Assembly: GCA_030272585.1 (NCBI GenBank)
Contig: BSYQ01000009.1
Span: forward strand, 5,270,001 to 5,334,000
DNA: 64,000 nucleotides
Direction: 5' to 3'
From: Bryopsis sp. KO-2023
Taxonomy: Eukaryota > Chlorophyta > Ulvophyceae > Bryopsidales > Bryopsidaceae
In this document: positions 57,370 to 64,000 of the stretch, piece by piece
Numbering within the stretch: the stretch's first letter is position 1
Layout: every line of letters begins with the position of its first letter
The notes under the pieces: generated by a model
Seen by the model: only the letters and a program-made list of their open reading frames with translations
What the model was told of the DNA's origin: nothing
Databases searched by the model: none
Program-made: the position numbers and the translations under genes

Positions 57370-59133
57370 GAGTGGTTGTAAAACCATTTATATTTGTTCC
57401 CACCCAGCCCAACATCCCACAGAGTCCCAACAGGTCATGAACCCACAGAGTCACAACCATTAACTCAAATGATCCCACCCATCAACCCACAGAATCCCAA
57501 CTGTTTATCAACCCACAGTATCCCAACCATACTATGGATCCGACACCGATATGTCGGCGTCCGACTTTTCCGATAACCGATAAAAGTCGGCCTCAGAAAG
57601 CGCCGATGTTGTCGGCGCCCGACTAATTCGGTCCGACATCGCCGATGTACCGATATAATCGGCCCGACTGTAATAGATCGGTCCGACTTTTCCGATAAGT
57701 AACGGCCGATCATCCAATTCTACCTTTGAAACCAGATCGGATCGGGATCGGGATCGGCGTTTTCCGATCAGATCGGGAATTTACCGATTTTATCGGATTT
57801 TCCGATCATCCACCGACCCCGATCCGATCATGATCGGAATGTCGGATGACGTACAAAGTGACCCCCGCAGGGTCCCCAGAACCCAAGGGAACCGAGTGGG
57901 ATTCGAACACCGCACTGCACGATGTCGAACCATCTACACTAAGCACTAAGCCAAGCGGACCACGATGGATTCGTGGCTGTTGCAATAATATACCTTGATC
58001 TTTTTGTAATTCTGTAAAATTAGGGTATATTATTGCAACAGCCACAAATCCATCGTGGTCCGCTTGGCTTAGTGCTTAGCGTAGATGATTCGGCACTGTG
58101 CGGTACGGTGTTCAAATCCCACTCGGTTCCCTTGGGTTCTGGGGACCCTGCGGGGGTTACTTTGTACGTCATCCGACATTCCGATCATGATCGGATCGGG
58201 GTCGGTGGATGATCGGAAAATCCGATAAAATCGGAAATTTCCCAAATTCACCGACTTCGCGCCTTTCATGCCGATCATGATCGGACGACTCCGACTAACG
58301 CTCCGATCATAAGATCGTACCGACTTTTTGATCGGCCGATCCTGCCGATCACGGCCGCGAAGTCAGATCGGATCGGGGTCGGGATCGGGTGAGCCGACCT
58401 TTAATCGGGTCGGACGCCGATCCCGATTAGTCGGTCCGATCATGGCGCCGATTTCCGATGATCGGGCCGATAATGATCGGAAAAAAAAAATCGGAAAAAA
58501 GCCGACTTTTTTCGTATCACTTAGTAATAGACGTTAGTGAAAATCCGATCCCGATCCGACCCCGTTTAGACCTATTTATAGCAGGCCGATAATTGCCGAC
58601 TGTATCCATAGTATGATCCCAACAGCCCATCAACCCACATAATCCCAACAGCCCATAAACCCACAGAGTCCCAACAGCCCAAAAACCCACAGAGTCCCAA
58701 CAGCCCCAAAACCCACAGAGTCACAACCATTAACTCAAATGATCCCACCCATCAACCCACAGAATCCCAACTGTTTATCAACCCACAGTATCCCAACAGC
58801 CCATCAACCCACATAATCCCAACAGCCCATAAACCCACAGAGTCCCAACAGCCCAAAAACCCACAGAGTCCCAACAGCCCCAAAACCCACAGAGTCACAA
58901 CCATTAACTCAAATGATCCCACCCATCAACCCACAGAATCCCAACTGTTTATCAACCCACAGTATCCCAACAGCCCATCAACCCACATAATCCCAACAGC
59001 CCATAAACCCACAGAGTCCCAACAGCCCAAAAACCCACAGAGTCCCAACAGCCCCAAAACCCACAGAGTCCCAACAGCCCAAAAACCCACAGAGTCCCAA
59101 CAGCCCATCAACCCACAGAGTCACAACCATTAA
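57370..59133. repeat. Higher-order tandem array, 174-bp unit of ~25-bp subunits
   Basis: Subunits of the form CCCACAGAGTCCCAACAG are organised in a 174-bp higher-order unit: the block starting CCATCAACCCACATAATCCC begins at 58627, 58801 and 58975. Shorter array remnants lie at 57370-57527. The array is interrupted at 57528-58615 by a MITE. Confidence 0.85.
57528..58615. mobile_element. Complete hAT-type foldback MITE, 1088 bp, 8-bp TSD
   Basis: Termini CATACTATGGAT and ATCCATAGTATG are perfect inverted copies. ATCCCAAC flanks both sides (57520-57527 and 58616-58623). Removing the element and one copy restores CAGTATCCCAACAGCCC, which is the intact array sequence seen elsewhere (for example around 58790-58803). 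Arms rich in CCGAT/ATCGG fold back around about 58005. Each arm carries an inverted tRNA-like module (about 57880-57985 and 58046-58135) followed by GGGACCCTGCGGGGGTTACT or its complement. No ORF for a transposase. Confidence 0.9.
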
Positions 59134-59159
59134 CATCCCATCGGATGATTCATTTTGAT

Positions 59160-59245
59160 TCTATTTTTTTTTTGGTTTTCCCCCCCCCTTCCCCCCCCTT
59201 CCCCCCCCTCCCCCCTTTCCCCATTGAATCACCCCCCCCCTCCAA
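59160..59245. repeat. Poly-C / poly-T low-complexity tract
   Basis: Runs of C8-C9 separated by TT lie directly downstream of the hAT transposase stop codon. Likely 3' UTR or edge of the element. Confidence 0.6.
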
Positions 59246-62144
59246 TCAACCCCGCTCTTCACACCAGCCCGATAAAAGTGAAAGCTCGGTGATGTGATCA
59301 TCGGATAACCGTGACCTTCTAGAACGCACTATGTGTCCCAGTTTTGAGAACGCACGCTCACTAGCAGCTGAGCTGCTTGGGACAGCAAGATATCGACGAG
59401 CCAACTCACTAACTATCGGAAGTCGACTTTTATTTTCCCGCCACCACACCAGGGGTTCACTACACTTGCCCATATTCTGTCTCTCACCCAGAAATCTGTC
59501 TATTTCATGCAAAGCCAAGGTCCTGTCACCCCCACCACCACCGTCATCGCTGTCATCGCTGCACAAGACTGTGCTTATGTTCCCTTTTCTTTTTTTGGTT
59601 TGTGTGGCTTGGACGGTGATCTCCCCCTTCTCGATCAGATCACGTGCATGATCCGAAAGCAGTATCCTTAGGTGCCTCAGCATGGAGGACTTGTGGAAGA
59701 GGAGTCTCTCAGGGCAAAACCGGAGCATCCCCTGGGGAGCAGGAAAATCAGCTTGGTTGTCGGGCAGCAGTTGCAAAAACAGGTACGCTTCTTCGAGGGA
59801 TCGCCACCGCACTGACACATCCATAAGAGCGCACAACATCCAGGCCAGCCCGAGCTGCGGGTCGCTCCATTCCTTCTCCAGCTTGTCCACCATGGCATAC
59901 ACAATTGGCGACAGCGCCTGGATGTTCGGTGGGGGGGATCTCCCCTCCTTCACGGCCTCCACATTTGTTTTGATCCAGTCTTTCCAAAAACTGTGGATCC
60001 TCGCGAACGTCAGGACCACCCTCCCGCTTGTCACTGTTTTCGATGCCTCCAATCTAAAACAAGACATCACATTGAATGAATACTTGATAAATAACGGGCT
60101 GCAGTTCAGTTTGTTATTCCCTGTTTTTTCTTTTGTCGTTTTGTTCACACTACTTGAAAAATCATACATCTTCTCAATAATCAAGTTTTTTGTTTGGTTT
60201 TTTTTCTGCAATGTTGTACTTACAGGTGTGTGGCATCCCTCGCAATTTTCAGCAACTCCAACAGGCTCTCCAGCAGCGTCCACTGCCGTGGTGTTATTTC
60301 ACGGTGCTCATCCCCCTCCCCATGTTGCTCAGCTAGCAATCGATCGATTGCTGGCCTGAGCCTCACGGCTCTCTGGAGCATGATGAAGGTGCTGTTCCAC
60401 CGTGTGCTCACGATCGTGGGGAGTTGCAGCACCCTAGGTTTTCTTGGTGGGGGTGCCGGCTGCGATGATGGTGCACCAGACTGTTGCGAAGGGCCACCAG
60501 CCTGTTGAGAAGGGCCAACCACTTCCACATCCATGGTCTCTGCCGTGCCCTCTCCCTGCAGATCACACAACACTTGTCACCTCACAGACATGCATTGAAA
60601 TCGATTGGAACACAACATGTCAATGATAGTGAAAATTTGTTCGACCGTAAAAAACCGTAAAAAACCGTAAAAAACCGTAAACACCGTAAAACACCGTAAA
60701 CACCGTAAAAAACCGGAAAAAACCGTAAAAAACCGTAAAAAACCCGTAAAACACCCGTAAAACACCCGTAAAAAACCGTAAAACACCGTAAAAAACCGGA
60801 AAAAACCGGAACCGGACCAAAATTTTGGAAAAAAAAATACAACTCAATAATCACCTGTGATGTCAGATCTTCCACAGCAGCAGCAGCAGCAGCAGCTGCA
60901 GCAATATCATCAAGATCCTGACTGGTGGGACCCTGCAGCCAAACAACACCCAAAACAAGCCATTTAGATGTCAGAAAAAATTCAACTTATAACAAGAAGC
61001 AAGCAGCAACACAGAAAAAGGGAAGTGAATGGAAGCAACAGAAAATAAAGGAGAGTTTATCCACCTGTGGCGCCATATCCTGTGCATCCTCCAGCGAGTC
61101 CTCGCTTTCCTCCTCCCCGAGGTCCGCCGGCATGTACTCCACCTCCCCCCCCTCCCCCCCTTCCCCCCCTTCCCCCCTTTCCCACATCTCTACCTGAGCC
61201 TGACTGAACTTAGTTTTAAAAGTAGAGGAGCGCCGTACATGGGCTGCTACCCCTTTCAACACATCTATTGCCTCTAGTAGTAAGGCCGTGTGTTTATTGA
61301 CCCTCCCAATAACGCCTATATGCCCTAAGCCCAGCTGCACCACATTGTGGAGCATGTGCAAGGAGCACCTGAGCCAGTCAAATTCTAATTCTTCTTGAAG
61401 GGCCTTCCTAATATTCGATCCACAATCTGAAATTATGGTCGGCCTCAATTCTCCTAACTGAGCTGACCCCCCAAAGTACCCCTGAAGCAGTTTTGGAATT
61501 TCCACCGAAAGAACCTCTGCGGTTATGCTTGTATACTCTAACCTATGCGATCCTAATGTCCTAGTCTGCAAAACCCACTCTGTACCTACCCAGCTGCATG
61601 TGAATGTTATATATTCACATGAAGTCCTACTCTTCCACAGGTCGGTCGTAAAAGCGGTTACCTTCCATGGGACGGACCTCGTCAACCTTTCCATCTCGCT
61701 CTTGTAGACAGAACTGATCTCGCGCTTTATGGTTTTGGGATCCACTTTTGGGCATTTGGGTTCAAGCACCCTGGCGAACTCGAGGAAGGCTGGAGTGCAT
61801 GGAGTCCCAAAAGGAAGGGAGTCCCTCGCCACCCACTTTGCCGCTTCCCTGACGAACCTCTTGTATCCGGCACTGCCGGCTTGGTAGCGCACATTCTGTA
61901 CATCACACATGCACATCAGCACCACATGCAGTCCCCCAAAATTCAGGCTGGAAATTCCAGCATCCAGCAACACAACAACACATGCAGTGTTATGCCCTCC
62001 TTGCCTGAGTGTGCCGCCTCCACTAGCCACGTGGGTGGCGTGGTGTAGTGGGTGGTCGATGTCACATCCCCCTGATGGGTGATGTGACTGGACAGGGTGT
62101 CCGCCTAGCTTGCTGGGTTCCTCCACGTGGTTGATGGGACCCAT
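59246..62144 (-). CDS. hAT-family transposase, intact, five exons
   Basis: Coding-strand exons: 62144-61980, 61895-61065, 60932-60855, 60555-60224 and 60053-59246. All phases agree; 737 aa. The first exon ends with HVASGGGTLRQGGHNTAC, joined to NV, which matches the end of a plant-type BED zinc finger. The catalytic RNase H-like core includes FTTDLWKSRTSCEYITFTCSW and IISDCGSNIRKAL, followed by CSLHMLHNVVQLGL and, in exon 4, VSTRWNSTFIMLQRAV. The C-terminal dimerisation domain reads LARRYLAVPSSSAASERAFSKLGHIV. Acidic and Gly/Glu or Ala runs lie in low-complexity linkers. No disabling change is seen, so it may be active. Terminal inverted repeats of its own element could not be placed. Confidence 0.88.
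60640..60825. repeat. ACCGTAAAA minisatellite in hAT transposase intron 3
   Basis: About 17 copies of an 8-11 bp CCGTAAAA(AA) unit fill the intron between exons 3 and 4, ending in GGAACCGGACCAAAATTTTGG. Read on the other strand this matches the TTTTACGG repeats and GGACC terminus-proximal segment of the ACGG-rich MITEs at 34406 and 56990. Confidence 0.75.
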
Positions 62145-62891
62145 GGGGTTGGAGGGTTAAAGGACTTCAAGGGGCTGTCCAAGGGGCTTCTTTTTGGCGA
62201 CAAGGTCGTGAAGAGAGGTTCTAAACAGTTGGTTTCGGAGCAAGTGACGACTGGCGCACGTTTTCGGCTGCTACTGGTCGCACACGTATCGGAATTGGGA
62301 TTCCAAGGTTGCAAAAAGTATCTACAGAAACAGAGCTTTCCAGAACATTTTGTCGCTCGGTTATCGGAGTTCAGACGAGCGAGATATGGTCGTTTAAAGA
62401 TCCTGACGGTTTTCAGGGTGGCCTATAGGGGTTCGTTTGAGTTCGCGAAGGAAAACTTGGGGTGTTTTCTTGTTCACTGAGTGGTTTACCCTAGGTTAGG
62501 GAAGGGTCAGCTCAATTACCCTAAGACAAGTGTTGGAGAGTTTTGGTGGTGCTGTGTGCTTGTTTGGGTCCATAGGGCTTGTTTTTGCCCCAAGGGAGGT
62601 TTTCTTTTGGGTGGATAAGCAAGTGAAAGTGGGCTGAGGTTTTTTCTGGAAACCTACAACATCAGTGAGGGCTGTGACTGGGGTTGCTGAGATTTATTCT
62701 CCTTGAGCTAAGATCAAGACCCTAGAGAGCTCTAGTGTGTGTGTGTGTGCTCTCGAGAAGCCTTAGTGCTACATAGCATACCAAGGGCAGTTGTGTCTTG
62801 GATGGTGGAAAGAGTACAGCTGTACTGAAGTGCTTGGAGAGCTTCAGTGAGTGTGTTCCCTTTTATTTGGTCAATAGAAGGTGTGAGGAAA
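62145..62891. other. Region between hAT gene and gag ORF, probable 5' LTR/leader
   Basis: Should contain the hAT promoter and the LTR plus leader of the downstream retroelement. The LTR limits cannot be set because the 3' LTR is outside the window. A (TG)n run lies near 62740. Confidence 0.35.
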
Positions 62892-64000
62892 ATGGCTCAA
62901 CCAGAAGGGTCTACTGGCCTTGAGGTTCAGGACTTGGTCGGAGGTCAGACCGAGGAGCCAGAAATGGTAGCTCCCACAGTTGCAGAGTTGCAAAGGGAGT
63001 TGGTTTTGTTGAGAACCCAGCAAGAAAATTTTCAGAAAGAGGTCGAAAGCCGCAGAGGTGCTAAAAGGTCCGCGGTTGGAAAACCGGACAAGTTCGATGG
63101 ACAATGTCCATGGGCTGAGCACAAGGTGACCTTAGAAATTTTCTGGAATGCTGAGGGTGTGCCTCGTTCCGAGTGGGGTAAAATAGGTCCAACCTATTTG
63201 GGTCCCAAGGGGATCAAACACCTCATTGCACGTGTGGGTGAGGACAGTGTGTCCCAAGGTGCCCTATCGTGGGAGGATATGTGCACCGCCATGGATGATG
63301 GTAGTTTTGGTGAGTTGGCAACAGAGTATGCCATAACTCAAAAACTAGCCACATTCAGGGACCATATCAATCGGAAATGTGACACTGGAGAGTATGTTCG
63401 TCAGATGGACACATACTTTACCCTGCGTAAGACCAAGGTGGATGATATCACCAAGATTTGGTTCTTACACCGCAACTTGCACAGTGTGTTGAAAGAAGCG
63501 GTTGCAACGGATACTTCGGGAAAGGAATGGACCTCGTATGAGGGTTTCCGATCTCATGTGTTGGCAAAAGGGGTTTCGCACGATGAGCGAACACCAGTGT
63601 TGTCACAGAAGAGTGACGAAGAGGACAGAAAGAGCAAAAAGCGCAATGAAACAAACGAAAAGAGCAAGGAACGGTCGAAGAGTCGAAAGAAGTTTCGATC
63701 GACTCCGGCTTTCACACCAGGTCGTGGTGGTGATTCTCAACCAACGCGGATGCGTCGGGGAAATGAGAAACGCTCTTTTGGCTTGAGTCCCAAGGAACTC
63801 GAGAGGCGTAGAGTAGCCAGTTTGTGTTTCAAGTGCGGTGCACCATACCAACCGGGTCACGTGTGTGATTCTGGAACGGTAAGCAAGGGTGTATTTGCTT
63901 GTTTCGGGAAAGAAGTTTTTCCAACAGTTGTGGAACATGCCACAGAAAAATCTGATCCAGTGGATGCAGATATGTTGGAACCCGAACAAACCATTCCATC
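62892..64000 (+). CDS. Gag (Ty3/gypsy-like) of a second retroelement, truncated by window end
   Basis: Open from the ATG at 62892 to the last base, at least 369 codons. N-terminal heptad-like region (AELQRELVLLRTQQENF), then a gag capsid-like domain with KPDKFDG and FRDHINRKCDTGEYVRQMDTYF, then a Lys/Arg/Ser-rich basic stretch and the zinc knuckle CFKCGAPYQPGHVC. That knuckle wording (C..C.......GH.C) is the form found before the protease in many plant and fungal Ty3/gypsy elements. It is unlike the CCHC knuckle of the element at 44 kb, so this is a different family. Protease and pol should follow beyond the window. Confidence 0.85.
   Translation, partial: MAQPEGSTGLEVQDLVGGQTEEPEMVAPTVAELQRELVLLRTQQENFQKEVESRRGAKRSAVGKPDKFDGQCPWAEHKVTLEIFWNAEGVPRSEWGKIGPTYLGPKGIKHLIARVGEDSVSQGALSWEDMCTAMDDGSFGELATEYAITQKLATFRDHINRKCDTGEYVRQMDTYFTLRKTKVDDITKIWFLHRNLHSVLKEAVATDTSGKEWTSYEGFRSHVLAKGVSHDERTPVLSQKSDEEDRKSKKRNETNEKSKERSKSRKKFRSTPAFTPGRGGDSQPTRMRRGNEKRSFGLSPKELERRRVASLCFKCGAPYQPGHVCDSGTVSKGVFACFGKEVFPTVVEHATEKSDPVDADMLEPEQTIP

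Noticed and set aside
57370-59133. CRISPR-like array
   Set aside because: Repeats are contiguous, with no unique spacers, and the host is a eukaryote.
60577-60953. Phe/Tyr-rich ORFs across the transposase intron
   Set aside because: They only translate the CCGTAAAA minisatellite.

Overview
The window is nuclear DNA from an intron-rich eukaryote. It has GT-AG introns, spliceosomal genes on both strands, eukaryotic ribosomal, kinesin and recombination proteins, and many transposable elements. The kinesin-13 resembles plant-type kinesin-13 ([15 protein letters not shown]), while PTPDC1-like and TSNAXIP1-like genes hint at a lineage that builds flagella. A streptophyte alga would fit both, but the species cannot be fixed from sequence alone. 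Exon models were built by hand. For most genes every exon junction keeps frame, which is the main support for them.

Region 1 (1-8 kb): the 3' part of a kinesin-13 gene, a five-exon ribosomal protein uL13 (RPL13A) gene, and a small LEA-like amphipathic protein.

Region 2 (8.6-27.2 kb): the most striking part. A SWSAP1-like RAD51 paralogue, an XRCC2-like RAD51 paralogue, a SPIDR-like protein and a coiled-coil plus beta-propeller protein with a possible PALB2-like layout lie within about 19 kb. All four are, or may be, homologous-recombination mediators. Among them sits a 14-exon gene whose single continuous frame encodes an acetolactate-synthase-like ThDP enzyme fused to an aldehyde dehydrogenase (1075 aa).

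Region 3 (27.5-35.6 kb): mobile DNA. Two nearly identical 560-bp LTR-like arms (TG...CA) lie in inverted orientation around a coiled-coil/Cys-rich ORF. Next is a 4.47-kb CACTA-type element with an ACT target duplication, into which foldback elements carrying tRNA-like modules are nested.

Region 4 (36.6-55.5 kb): a PTPDC1-like phosphatase, a UIF/FYTTD1-like mRNA-export adaptor with a UAP56-binding motif, a young Ty3/gypsy element (two 160-bp LTRs that look identical, 1.5-kaa gag-pol) inserted about 220 bp upstream of that adaptor, an unrecognised multi-exon gene, and a TSNAXIP1-like coiled-coil gene.

Region 5 (55.7-64 kb): repeats. There is a 174-bp higher-order tandem array, a 1088-bp hAT-type foldback MITE inserted in it with a perfect 8-bp duplication, an intact five-exon hAT transposase gene (737 aa), and the gag start of another Ty3/gypsy-like element that runs off the end.
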